A DNA stretch of 24,370 nt, from the NCBI RefSeq assembly GCF_000003605.2, contig NW_003147292.1:23789-48158 (forward strand), written 5' to 3'. The stretch is from Saccoglossus kowalevskii. Its lineage: Eukaryota; Hemichordata; Enteropneusta; Harrimaniidae. The position numbers and the translations under genes were made by a program. The notes under the pieces were generated by a model that saw nothing but the letters and a program-made list of their open reading frames with translations, was not told the origin of the DNA and did no database searches. Shown piece by piece: positions 1 through 10,144 of the stretch; the first letter of the stretch is position 1; every line of letters starts with the position of its first letter.

Positions 1-1626
1 CACGCAGACTAGTCTCAGCTGGTTCATTGACCGGTGTGCTAAAAAATGTAAATGTTAAAATTGTTTTTTAGTGTCATAAACACTTTTGTACTGTCACTCA
101 CCATACCGAGTCGAAGGACGGTGCTTGGTCGCATTTGAAAGGGACCCATATTGTTACAATAATGAAGCTTATACCCCGGAGCTAATAATACTGTCAGTCG
201 GGATGTCTATCGCTGTACATGCCGGCCGGTCGACTGTGCTTCTGCAACATCTTTTTGACGGCGCTTCAAATTCGTCCAGTTAAATTGTCAATTTCATTCC
301 GTATTTTATGTTAACGGGGGTTTATACCTAAGCCCAATGTATTTGTAAATGTTATTTTAACAGTATTGCTCAAATAACGCGTAGTTGAGATTTGAAAACC
401 TTGTTGTATATACCAAATATCTAGACAAGCATTCATACTAAAGTCAATTTATTCCATTCCATTCTTTGTTGTCAAACTCTAAACATTTTTGAATGAGCTA
501 AATTATGTGTTTAATAAAACCATTTACTTAGTTCGCTCACCTCAATAATCCTACTATTTTCCATGCATTAAATAATTAACATTGATGTTCTCTTGATGCA
601 TTGTAATAATTATAGTCTTTATTGAAGTCATATCCTAAAAAAACAAAAGAATAAATGTGGATGTGCATCTTTTTTGAAAATCATATTGACCAGAAATTTT
701 GTTTTAGCTATGACAGAATGTTCTCCACATTGGAGGATTTGTGACAGTGTATGAGCAAACATCCAACAAAAGAATGTAAAAATGGCCTACTTTTACAACA
801 CCATGGTTTATTGTTTATTATATTACTGGTATATTATTATATATATGGCTTATTATTCTAGCTCCTCATGTTCACTGATGATGACTTATATGGAGAAAAC
901 GACATGAGACCTGACAATCTAAGGCCATTAGGACCAATTATAACTCTCACAAGTTTCATTTATGCTAATTGTTTCAATACCATATTTAAAAAGATTATGA
1001 TGTACTATTGTCCATATATGGACATTGTATGACATCGTTTCTGATACAGTACAGTATCAGATGATGGTATACAATACTATTTATTTATTAACACACAACA
1101 TCCCCCGGAGGGAATGAAAAGGGTTACAAATCAGATATCAGTAAATGAAAAATAAGTACATAAAAAGTAACGAAACAAAAAGCATAAAGAAAAAAAAATG
1201 ATACAAAATTGTATACACGGAATGTGTTACTGGCTTAGTTTATGTAGGTGCTGCTGTCTTGTATTAAAACAGTTTTTTAAATATTGTGCTAAAGGAATTG
1301 ACATTTTCTCGTCACTTAGTAATGATATGGTATAGAGGTCATTGTGCATACGCTATGAATACGCTATTGAATGTACATAATGCAGTAGTCAGTATAAACT
1401 CAGACCCTTCCCACCTTGGGGTAGTGGGGACAAGAAAAATCATAAGAAAATGCCCCACCCCAAAAATTTATTTCTAGTCCTCAGATGTTTGTTTTTTCAT
1501 ACAATTTTACATTATTTTGGTAAAAAGCCTCTCAAAAAAGTTTGATTACATGTACCTGATGCTAATTAGAAAATTATTAATTATTCTTGTTGGTAATTGA
1601 ATTCGTTGTTGTTGTTAAAATTTCAG
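1..1626. other. Non-coding sequence, probably CCDC51 intron
   Basis: No exon of the expected CCDC51 N-terminal part (the WW-RYEEFVG-like region of the family) was found on the + strand here, so I infer that most of this stretch is the intron before the terminal exon. Positions 90-290 are richer in CpG than their surroundings. Positions 1075-1200 resemble the tail of an unclassified repeat, with TTTATTTATT followed by an A-rich run. Positions 866-884 match the 29-bp minisatellite unit that forms the array starting at 2679. Confidence 0.45.
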
Positions 1627-2526
1627 GCCCAGAAAGACTTTGATGATCGCAGAAAAATGGTAATGAAATCAAGTGTTCAGCTTGAAAATCTTCAGGCAGA
1701 ACTTAAAACAATTCGTGGGAGATTAGATAGGGTACCTCGAGAAGACAACAGATACCTGACTCTAGCAACAGAAGAACACAATTTACTTCAAATAGAAAAA
1801 CAGTTGAAAGACTGCCATAAAAAAAGCATAGAGGAGGAAAGAGATTGTTTTGACTCGCTCTCAGCAGCTGTTCGAGAAAGTCATGATAAAGAACGGGCAA
1901 GGGCTGAACGTACAAAATACTGGTCTATTATTGGTTCTGTGACGGGTACGGTTATTGGAGTACTGGGATCATCGTTAATCACAAGGTACAGAATGAAAGA
2001 AATTCGAACGTTACTCGAAGAAGCAAAAGAAACTGCACAAACTAAGCAAATGACTGATGCGGTCAGTGCTGCCGTGTCTTCAACACCCACCTCGAGTTCG
2101 GCAGAAATTTCAAATGAAGACCTGGAGAGGCTGGGAAAGCAGTTACAAGAAATGCAGGGTTACACGGAAGAGCTGAGATCAGTTGTGTCTCGTAATGATT
2201 TCGGCAAACTCTCTCTTGCTGTTGAAGGAATTACTAAGAAACAGGAAGAAGGATTTGGCAATATGGAGAATAATTTAGAAAAATTGTTTGCTGGTCAGGA
2301 AAAGAACTTGTCAGATGAATTGAAGGGAATTAAGAATCTTCTCTCCAAACCAGTAGTGGACATAACGGGATCTGGCACTGTTAGATCCAACGTTATGCAG
2401 GATTTATTGGATGATACTGAACAGAAATTAGAGTGGCAAATGAAAATGAGTACTTTATCCACAGTTGTATTCATATATGGTGCTTTTGCGCTTACTTTAC
2501 CAATTCTTTACAGTATCTTCAAATGA
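1627..2526 (+). CDS. CCDC51: CCDC51/MITOK homologue, terminal coding exon (partial gene)
   Basis: In animals CCDC51 (MITOK) is the pore-forming subunit of the mitochondrial ATP-sensitive K+ channel in the inner membrane. The exon begins in phase 0 after the acceptor TTTCAG ending at 1626 and encodes 299 residues before TGA at 2524-2526. Residues 1-95 are charged coiled coil and contain the family-like string GRLDRVPREDNRYLTLAT. ESHDKERARAERTKYW leads into a first membrane segment (about 98-120, IIGSVTGTVIGVLGSS). A second coiled coil lies at about 165-240. The C-terminus has DTEQKLEWQ followed by a second membrane segment (about 276-297, ending LPILYSIFK). These landmarks match the human protein in order and spacing. 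The presequence and first coiled-coil part are missing and should be in upstream exons. The open frame continues upstream only through intron sequence and has no ATG there. The assignment is from remembered family sequence, not a search. Confidence 0.9.
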   Translation, partial: AQKDFDDRRKMVMKSSVQLENLQAELKTIRGRLDRVPREDNRYLTLATEEHNLLQIEKQLKDCHKKSIEEERDCFDSLSAAVRESHDKERARAERTKYWSIIGSVTGTVIGVLGSSLITRYRMKEIRTLLEEAKETAQTKQMTDAVSAAVSSTPTSSSAEISNEDLERLGKQLQEMQGYTEELRSVVSRNDFGKLSLAVEGITKKQEEGFGNMENNLEKLFAGQEKNLSDELKGIKNLLSKPVVDITGSGTVRSNVMQDLLDDTEQKLEWQMKMSTLSTVVFIYGAFALTLPILYSIFK

Positions 2527-2614
2527 AATAAACATGTTAGGCTTAACAATAATTGTTTCTAGTTCTGAGATTTTAAAATGTTTTCTTTGTTTTTGTGTGT
2601 TTTTTTTTTCTGCT
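2527..2614 (+). terminator. Candidate CCDC51 polyadenylation region
   Basis: AATAAA occupies 2527-2532, directly after the TGA stop. A T/GT-rich stretch at about 2579-2612 (TGTTTTCTTTGTTTTTGTGTG then T's) fits a downstream GU-rich element. I see no other AATAAA before the 29-bp array. If this site is used, the 3'UTR would be only a few tens of bases and the transcript would end before the minisatellite. Confidence 0.5.
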
Positions 2615-2678
2615 CCATTTTGGTATTTTCATGTCATTGCAGTGTTGAAGCAGCATAAGGTCTCACAACATGATGATT

Positions 2679-3954
2679 CACTGATGATAATTGTCCTGGG
2701 TCATGTTCACTGATGATAATTGTCCTGGGTCATGTTCACTGATGATAATTGTCCTGGGTCATGTTCACTCATGATAATTGTCCTGGGTCATGTTCACTCA
2801 TGATAATTGTCCTGGGTCATGTTCACTCATGATAATTGTCATGGGTCATGTTCACTCATGATAATTGCCCTGGGTCATGTTCACTGATGATAATTGTCCT
2901 GGGTCATGTTCACTCATGATAATTGCCCTGGGTCATGTTCACTGATGATAATTGTCCTGGGTCATGTTCACTCTTGATAATTGTCCTGGGTCATGTTCAT
3001 TGTCGATAATTGTCATTGGTCATGTTCACTCATGATAATTGTCCTGGGTCATGTTCACTGATGATAATTGTCCTGGGTCATGTTCACTCATGATAATTGT
3101 CCTGGGTCATGTTCACTGATGATAATTGTCCTGGGTCATGTTCACTCATGATAATTGTCCTGGGTCATGTTCACTCATGATAATTGTCCTGGGTCATGTT
3201 CACTCATGATAATTGTCCTGGGTCATGTTAACTCATGATAATTGTCCTGGGTCAAGTTCACTCATGATAATTGTCCTGGGTCATGTTCACTGATGATAAT
3301 TGTCCTGGGTCATGTTCACTCATGATAATTGCCCTGGGTCATGTTCACTGATGATAATTGTCCTGGGTCATGTTCACTCATGATAATTGTCCTGGGTCAT
3401 GTTCACTCATGATAATTGTCCTGGGTCATGTTCACTCATGATAATTGTCCTGGGTCATGTTAACTCATGATAATTGTCCTAGGTCATGTTCACTCATGAT
3501 AATTGTCCTGGGTCATGTTCATTGTCGATAATTGTCATTGGTCATGTTCACTCATGATAATTGTCCTGGGTCATGTTCACTCATGATAATTGTCATGGGT
3601 CATGTTCACTCATGATAATTGTCCTGGGTCATGTTCACTGAAAATAATTGTCCTGGGTCATGTTCATTGTCGATAATTGTCCTGGGTCATGTTCACTCAT
3701 GATAATTGTCCTGGGTCATGTTCACTCATGATAATTGTCCTGGGTCATGTTCACTCATGATAATTGCCCTGGGTCATGTTCACTGATGATGATTGTCCTG
3801 GGTCATATTCACTGAAAATAATTGTCCTGGGTCATGTTCATTGTCGATAATTGTCATGGGTCATGTTCACTCATGATAATTGCCCTGGGTCATGTTCACT
3901 GATGATGATTGTCCTGGGTCATATTCACTGAAAATAATTGTCCTGGGTCATGCT
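2679..3954. repeat. 29-bp minisatellite, 44 in-phase copies
   Basis: The unit starts CACTSATGATAATTG and continues TCCTGGGTCATGTT. Checkpoints at 2679, 2708, 2737, 2998, 3520, 3665, 3781, 3839, 3897 and 3955 are all exact multiples of 29 apart, so there is no net insertion or deletion over 1,276 bp. A decayed 45th copy follows (3955 to about 3980). Unit variants include GATG, CATG, GAAA, GTCG and CTTG after CACT or CATT, as well as GCCC or GTCAT for GTCCT. Blocks of variants recur (see findings). The 29-bp period and in-unit stops exclude a coding repeat, and the units are contiguous with no spacers. Confidence 0.97.
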
Positions 3955-4053
3955 CACTGATAATCTTCGTCTGGGATCCATTGCATATATGGTATTACTT
4001 AATTAGTCAATGATTGGTAAACTAGTTTATATGTAAATGAAATAGCAACATCA

Positions 4054-4206
4054 TCAATGACTATTACTATGTTAAGCCAGTGTGTGTGATAATACTGTCT
4101 ACTCAATGGCTATGGTAAACCAGTGTGTATGTAATAACACTATATTCAATAACTATGGTGGACCAGTGTGTGTGTAATGACACTGTCTACTCAATGACTA
4201 TAGTAG
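4054..4206. repeat. Degenerate ~46-bp tandem repeat
   Basis: TCAATGACTAT-like starts recur at 4054, 4103, 4146 and 4191 (spacings 49, 43 and 45). Each is followed by a CCAGTGTGTGTGTAAT-like segment and ACTGTCTAC or a variant. That gives about three and a third copies. The sequence is unrelated to the 29-bp array just upstream. Confidence 0.8.
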
Positions 4207-4473
4207 GCTAGCTTGTGATGTGCAATAGGATAAATATTGTTGAGTAAGTTACAATTACTGCACACAAGAGTGCAAGCCCACGTGGCATTCTACAATCTGC
4301 AATATAAGTAGATGTTGTGCTGTGTGGATTGCATTCATCAGTGCAGCTTTACATTTTACTATGAATTATAAGCAATATTTATGTTTTGACATCAATGGTA
4401 GACTTGCTTGGGGTTTATGGGCTGAACACAAATCTGTAAGAAAAATAAATGGTAGGCTAAATGATCCTTGTTG

Positions 4474-5158
4474 ATGTGATGTAAATGAGCAATGCGGTGT
4501 ATCTGACCAATGTTGTAGTGTAAATGAAAGTTTGATGTGTAAATGAACAATGTGGTGTAAGTGGTCAATGTTGTAGTGTAAATGAAAGTGTGATGTGTAA
4601 ATGAACAATGTGGTGTATATGAAGTGTGATGTGTAAATGAGCAATGTAATGTAAGTGACCAATGATGTAGTGTAAATGAAGTGTGATGTGTAAATGAACA
4701 ATGTGGTGTAAGTGAAGTGTGATGTGTAAATGAACAACGTGGTGTAAGTGGTCAATGTAGTGTAAATGAAGCGTGATGTGTAAATGAGTAATGTGGTGTA
4801 AGTGGTCAATGTAGTGTAAATGAAGTGTGATGTGTAAATGAGCAATGTGGTGTAAGTGGTCAATGTTGTAGTGTAAATGAAGTGCAATGTGCAAATGAGC
4901 AATTTGTAAGTGATCAATGTTGTAGTGTAAATGAACAATGTGGTGTAAGTGGTCAATGTTGTAGTGTAAATGAAGTGTGATGTGTAAATGAACGAAGTGG
5001 TGTAAGTGATCAATGTTGTAGTGTAAATGAAGTGTGATGTGTAAATGAGCAATGTTGTAGTGTAAATGAAAGTGTGACGTGTAAATGAACAATTTGGTGT
5101 AAGTGGTCAATGTTGTAGTGTGAATGAAGTGTGATGTGTAAATGAGCAATGCGGTGTA
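4474..5158. repeat. Variable ~54-57-bp minisatellite
   Basis: GATGTGTAAATGA and close variants recur about thirteen times, separated by CAATGTGGTGTAAGTG and GTCAATGTTGTAGTGTAAATG segments. Full units are about 54-57 bp, and shorter 33-50-bp units show loss of internal GTGTAAATGA subunits. The - strand reads through in more than one frame as repetitive His/Leu/Ile or Tyr/Thr peptides, which follows from the repeat and does not indicate a gene. Confidence 0.93.
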
Positions 5159-7892
5159 TAAAAATATACCACCACATCCAATGAATGCACAAAGACATGT
5201 AATGAATAATGGTGTGTTAGAGGGGGACATTTAAGGAATAATACCCAAAGCTATGCAGGTAATATTAAAAAAAAACTTATTTGTTTTGTATCTTTTCAAT
5301 CTGAATTCTCAAACTATTAGTCTTGTTGATTATTCTCTTTGGACCCCATACTTTTTTCAATTCATGCAACATTTTGCAAATATTTATGTATTTTTCTATA
5401 ATTTATTTTAAACCATATTGACATAATTTATCATTGGCTACAGGTCTTAGCCAACATTTTATAGAATGTATGGAATTTTACAGTTTTATTTTAATGAAAA
5501 GATTGCAAATGCCATGACTGTGTAAATCCTCTAATTTCACTTCTCATTTATGCATTGAATAATATGATTCAATGACGGTATAAATAATGCTAGCTGAACA
5601 ATCTAAGATCAATACACTGGTCGCCATTTTGTTTTTAATGTCCATTTGAATGTGAAATATGTATTAATCATTTTTATGTATCTTATTTTTTTTAAATCTG
5701 GTTATTTTCCACTCACAGCAAAATCGTGCAATAAAATCAAGTGTGAAAACAGGACAACCGAAGGTCATAGCATCATAGTGGTGTTAAAACATTGTGTGGA
5801 GTTTGACAAAAGAAAAAGTTTGTTGAGGGGTATTTCATGTTTATTATTGTGCTATACACATTTTATGATTGTCAGTTATGATAGTGAGGATATCCTCATA
5901 CCATGTTACCCTCTGCAAGATTGGTGTTTCAACATTGACCTATAAAAAAGAAATTCAAGTTTAAAATAAGATCAGTTTATTTTTTCAGCAGGTCTGCATC
6001 TTTCATGCATAATGGTGACATCTCGTAGAAGTATCGAAAATCATCTATTCGATCAATTTTCGGCAGCAGGACTGATATATGTAAATTCAGTTGGTCTTCC
6101 CTCGTCAATGTCTTTCCATTTAAAAAAAAATCAGTAAACACAACAAAGTATACAACTTGCCAGTGTTTGTTGGGTTAATTTATGTCTTCCATACTTAGTC
6201 ACAGTACATAGTAAGTAGTTTCTACACACACATACTCAGTCATAGCCATAATTTATGTTTGTTGTTATGAAAGTATATTTACAAAAAAAAAAGTTATTCA
6301 TGCATTATCCGTGACTTCCATTAACCTTCAGTATATATTCATGTGTTGAAGTGCCAATAAAACCTGTAATATTTATTATTGCTGAAGGGTCATTATTTGA
6401 CTACTTCCTTAGTAATACACTGGAAAATCTTGCTTGTTTCAACATCTCAGATATTTCTTGTAGTTTAAGTTCAATTGCAATATTTAAAACTATTTACATT
6501 TGTGTTAGAGGTTATTCCATAACAATCCCTGTTATATTACGTCCTACATAGACTAGGATAACACATGGTTGTTGTGTAATATGTGTTGTGGGACAAGTTG
6601 ATTATTTTCTTCCGAACTAAAGGCATACTATGAATAACATGCAAGCTCTTTAATAGTCATAAGTTCATGTAACACTATATTCATAGTTGCCAAGGGGAAC
6701 AGTGATAATTTATATGCTTATTTAAAAAAAAGAAATTAGATTTTGTTTAGAACTGATTATAATGTTCAGTATAGTATTTCATTAATCAATTTGGAAAGTG
6801 CATAAATTGTCTCAAATAAAATAGCTACCGTATATCAGTATGTTGATTGTGTTTTAGATGCATTTACGAAAACTGGATGAATGTGGGTAAATGTATTAAC
6901 TAATGTTTTCAAGCGATATGATTGTTTGCATGTTCAAATTACAACTTTACAACCAAAATATATATTGCATAAAGGTTTTCAGCAAACATACTTTAAAGGG
7001 CGGTGGTTGTCACGCAGCTCGTGTTCAAATTCCTTGTAACCAATCAATTTATTCAACCTGTGTTGTGTATATCCTAATGAGTCCCATATCGAACAGGATG
7101 CAGCGTAATTGAAACTCAAATGAAGCTGGACTTTGTCTGGCAACTATGCGTTCATATTCGGTAACATCGATTTTGATGTAATCAGAGAAATTGCTACTAC
7201 CATATATCGTATTAAGCGGAATAGGGACAACCACAATTTGTATGCAGATGCAAGCACTTTACTACAAATCAAACATTACAATAACTCGGTGTCGAGGGAC
7301 TGTGAATAACTACCGGTATATCTAATAAAAGTGCAGTTATTGACGTGACATTACAGTGATACACGTAAATTTATTTGTATTGTTTGACTAGTTTTATATC
7401 ACATATTTGATATTATGAATATTCGCAAACTGCATTTTAAATGATTTTCAATTTATCTGTATTCAATGTTTTTCAATACTTGCTAATTCCTTTGAATCAC
7501 AAATCAAATATACAAGTTGGTGCAGGATGAAGTCTATAAAAGCAGAAGTATAAGAATAGGTATGTTCTGGAAGAAAGTACTGCATAAAAATTAAATTATC
7601 ATTGTACTTTTTTTAAGGAATTTGGTATGCCATTGGTATGAAGACTTTTCATTGGGATAAAACATGAGTGGTGTTTATTAAAAATTCTAAGTAACACTGA
7701 TGGATTCACCTTGGATATTGTACCCACTGTCTTGGATATGAACTTGATAATGGACATCCCATTTAGTATGTGTATGCACTATAAATGATCTATGCACTAT
7801 AAAGAGGTGAAGTTTGGTGTTGAGTTTCATTAAATGTATGGCATATCCCTTTCGAAAAAGTAAATGTGAGGGCGTTAAGCGTATAGATCGAT
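5159..7892. other. Intergenic AT-rich sequence, no gene recognised
   Basis: Open frames here are short, often lack an ATG, and match no family I recognise. These include about 99 codons at 5646-5945 (+) and about 61 codons at 7049-7234 (-). Positions 7000-7240 hold more CpG than their flanks and may be an old repeat or exon fragment. Positions 7291-7320 include TCGAGGGACTGTG, related to the palindrome half-site at 8711-8723. Confidence 0.6.
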
Positions 7893-8082
7893 TGTAGCGC
7901 CCTCAATGAAGTGTTTGATATTTTATTGGTGGGGGCGCTATACAATAAATTGCAAGAGTCGTTCACCCCAGGTCGTAAGGTCACCTTGAGCAACAATAAA
8001 TAGGACAGCACTGTGAGTTCTGCACGTAACCAACGAGAGTACAAAATAAATCTTGATCTCAATGGAATACGATATCTTTACA
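7893..8082 (+). mobile_element. Possible solo LTR or LTR fragment (190 bp)
   Basis: The segment starts TGTAGCGCCCTC and ends ATCTTTACA, giving TG...CA ends. It holds three AATAAA hexamers (7945, 8011 and 8045 areas) and a perfect 8-bp inverted pair, TAGCGCCC at 7895-7902 with GGGCGCTA at 7933-7940. GTTGGAGCTTGGGGGC follows directly and could be a primer-binding region, but I cannot match it to a tRNA 3' end. The 5-bp flanks (TCGAT and GTTGG) are not a target duplication, and no gag or pol frame follows. It could instead be another kind of short repeat. Confidence 0.3.
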
Positions 8083-8119
8083 GTTGGAGCTTGGGGGCAT
8101 TCACATTACATCCATGTAC

Positions 8120-8247
8120 CTGCATGGGTCATTGAAATGGAAAGTCTGCAGCCTGTCCTCAGCTCAGCTTCCTGCTCAGTGCATTCGCCCTGAACGCATC
8201 TCACCTCAGTCTTGCAATCACAAAATGAGCACAGCTTCCAGATGTGA
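8120..8247 (-). other. Orphan cysteine-rich exon-like segment (VWC-like spacing)
   Basis: On the - strand a possible acceptor (CAACCTCAG, exon from 8247) and donor (CATGCAG|GTACAT, exon end 8120) bound 128 nt. They lie inside an open frame that starts at an ATG at 8318 and continues to 8106. The frame reads HIWKLCSFCDCKTEVRCVQG and then EC, giving Cys spacing C-2-C-1-C-5-C-4-C followed by a GC. This resembles half of a von Willebrand factor C domain, whose core is CxxCxC...C...C. The segment is more GC-rich than its flanks. No other exon of such a gene was found nearby. It may be a stray exon, a pseudogene piece or chance. Confidence 0.28.
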
Positions 8248-8693
8248 CTGAGGTTGACAATTTGAAGCTTGGGGAATAATGATAAATGATTTTCTTTCGG
8301 AGTCACTCGGGATGGCATTTCTCTACATTCGGGCTTCCAGTATGTTCAAATTTGACATCCTGTATTAAATAAATGCTTAATACCCGTACGTTAACATATT
8401 TGTGTGATAATCGAACTGAATTTAGGCATGGAACGTGTGTACTGCCAAGACCTACAGTCCCTCTATTGTGCATGATCTATGCGAGCGATGTTTGTTTGTG
8501 TTTTTATGATTGGCGACTTCTTTGTAGTTTTATCGAGATTCGCCTGGAATATTAAAACATAGATTGTTCTATGCCAATGCAATGAAACGGGGTATACGTC
8601 ATAATAAATGGGCAAATTGCAGAAAATAGACGGAATTTTTTAGACCGATTTTATTCAACGTGTTCTTCCAAATTTGAAGTGGGCAATTTATTT

Positions 8694-8730
8694 GTTCATA
8701 CCACCGTCCCTCGAGGGACGGTGTTCATAC
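8694..8730. repeat. 22-bp perfect palindrome overlapping flanking 8-bp direct repeats
   Basis: GTTCATAC occurs at 8694-8701 and again at 8723-8730. Between them lies a palindrome with half-site CACCGTCCCTC (8702-8712), mirrored exactly through 8723 around a central CTCGAG. Its last base is also the first base of the right-hand repeat. The arrangement looks like an 8-bp target duplication around two joined element ends. Confidence 0.8.
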
Positions 8731-10144
8731 ATAGTTGTGGTAGAACATTTACTCAAAACTTCATTTCAATTTGACATTCCATTGTGATGTACTCAACTGC
8801 CTCACAATAAGTTTTGAGTCAAAATATTTAACGTTATGATATAAAATCAGCTCTGATTTGGAGCGCTTTGCTCAAGATTGTTGCAATGTCTTATTAATAT
8901 TCATAGATTACAGGGTTGAGGTGAATAGGTAAATGCCGTGGTCATCACGTGATCACAGTTTATCTAATTTGGCAAGTTGGCTCGTGTTGAATGATCACGG
9001 TATTTTTTGGGGTTTTATGTCCCCTGAAAAACTGTAATAATCACTTGGGTTTACTCCCACACTCAAGTGCAGTGTATAATGTCAAGTTTAGCGCCTCCCG
9101 AAACCCCTTTTTGACAATCTTCTGAAGGAAATGTGAATAAAACCTAAATTAATATGATTCAAAACTGTGCCTGCAGTCCCTTCCCATAATTAAAGTGTAA
9201 TGTATTTAACCCCCCCCCCGCTTCCATTGATAGGTGAGCCTTTATAATAAATAATCTCGTACCATACTGCTTAATCTGATGCCTCGAGCGCTCGCGAACC
9301 CGTGTCTATACCATATTTCGAGGTTGGCCATTTTATTTGAAATCCAGAGAATTTCACACTTACTTCAGTGACATAAAACTGTAGCAGAAAAGCATGTGTT
9401 CGTTATCGATAATTTAAAACATAAGGGGGTGCCACACACTTCGTTGACTACACCATAAACCTTTTTAGAGGGTCTATGACTACACCTATACATGTACATG
9501 TATTTAGCTTTCAATTTATCACCCCTTGCAACCTGCTTCATTGTGTTTGCCTCGTAGCAATATGCACTGTTTGCATGTTTAGTCACGGTGTGGTATTTTA
9601 CGCACGTTCTGTTACGTGGCTGTGAAACAAACAATGCATGACTCAGCCTAAGCACCCACGAGGTGTACACAAAACCCTGGAAGGTACTGACGGATAAAAC
9701 CAACTGTGGATATAATCGGCTAACTCTTATTCAAACAGTCTCTGCTGAAAGAAATATTGAATGTGCCTGCACAACCCGACCCATTAAAAAAATTATAAGT
9801 TTGTAACTTGGCTCTACTTTACGTAACTTGAAGAATACACCAACACCTTCCACTCAAATTAATTTAATACCACCCTCCCCGAAAAAAAATCACAAAAGGC
9901 CCCACTTCAAAATTAAATCGTTATTTCGGGATGGTAATCATCATTTGTAGTGGCCCTCATATTTTGGCTACCTGAAATGGGAAAGAGGTCTGGGGTACTG
10001 TTGGCATGCCAATCATTGCCAGGGTAGTATCTCCGAGGATATTTTGTAACATGGATGTGACAGCTGGGTGCTAAGACGCACAGTTCCAATTTTATCCGCA
10101 CATTCACGCAGCATGTTTTTGTACGGGAGATAACCAGTCTTTTT
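8731..10144. other. Intergenic sequence, no gene recognised
   Basis: The stretch holds a short inverted pair (CCGTGGTCAT near 8937 with ATGATCACGG near 9000), a poly-C tract near 9211 and several weak exon-like segments on the - strand. One is 9362-9619, with acceptor GTTTCACAG, six cysteines and a GTAAGT donor, but its frame stops just before the donor. Another is about 9970-10130, with donor TTTCAG|GTAGCC. None matches a protein family I know, and I do not call them as genes. Confidence 0.45.

Noticed and set aside
2679-3954. CRISPR-like array (about 29-bp repeats)
   Set aside because: Units are contiguous with no unique spacers, and the DNA is eukaryotic.
4366-5230. Long - strand open frames of 220-228 codons with His/Leu/Ile or Tyr/Thr repeats
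   Set aside because: They arise from reading the tandem array in more than one frame at once. There is no domain, and composition follows the DNA repeat.
5646-5945. 99-codon + strand frame with a hydrophobic start
   Set aside because: The frame begins at TTG rather than ATG, matches no family I recognise, has no supporting splice or promoter signal and lies in AT-rich sequence.
6990-7040. tRNA-like GTTCAAATTCC near 7022
   Set aside because: No acceptor stem, D arm or anticodon arm can be folded around it.
7049-7234. 61-codon - strand frame with protein-like composition
   Set aside because: It has no ATG and no convincing acceptor or donor pair, and I recognise no domain.
9362-9619. - strand exon candidate with acceptor GTTTCACAG and a GTAAGT donor
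   Set aside because: The only open frame ends in TGA just before the donor, and the cysteine pattern fits no family I know.
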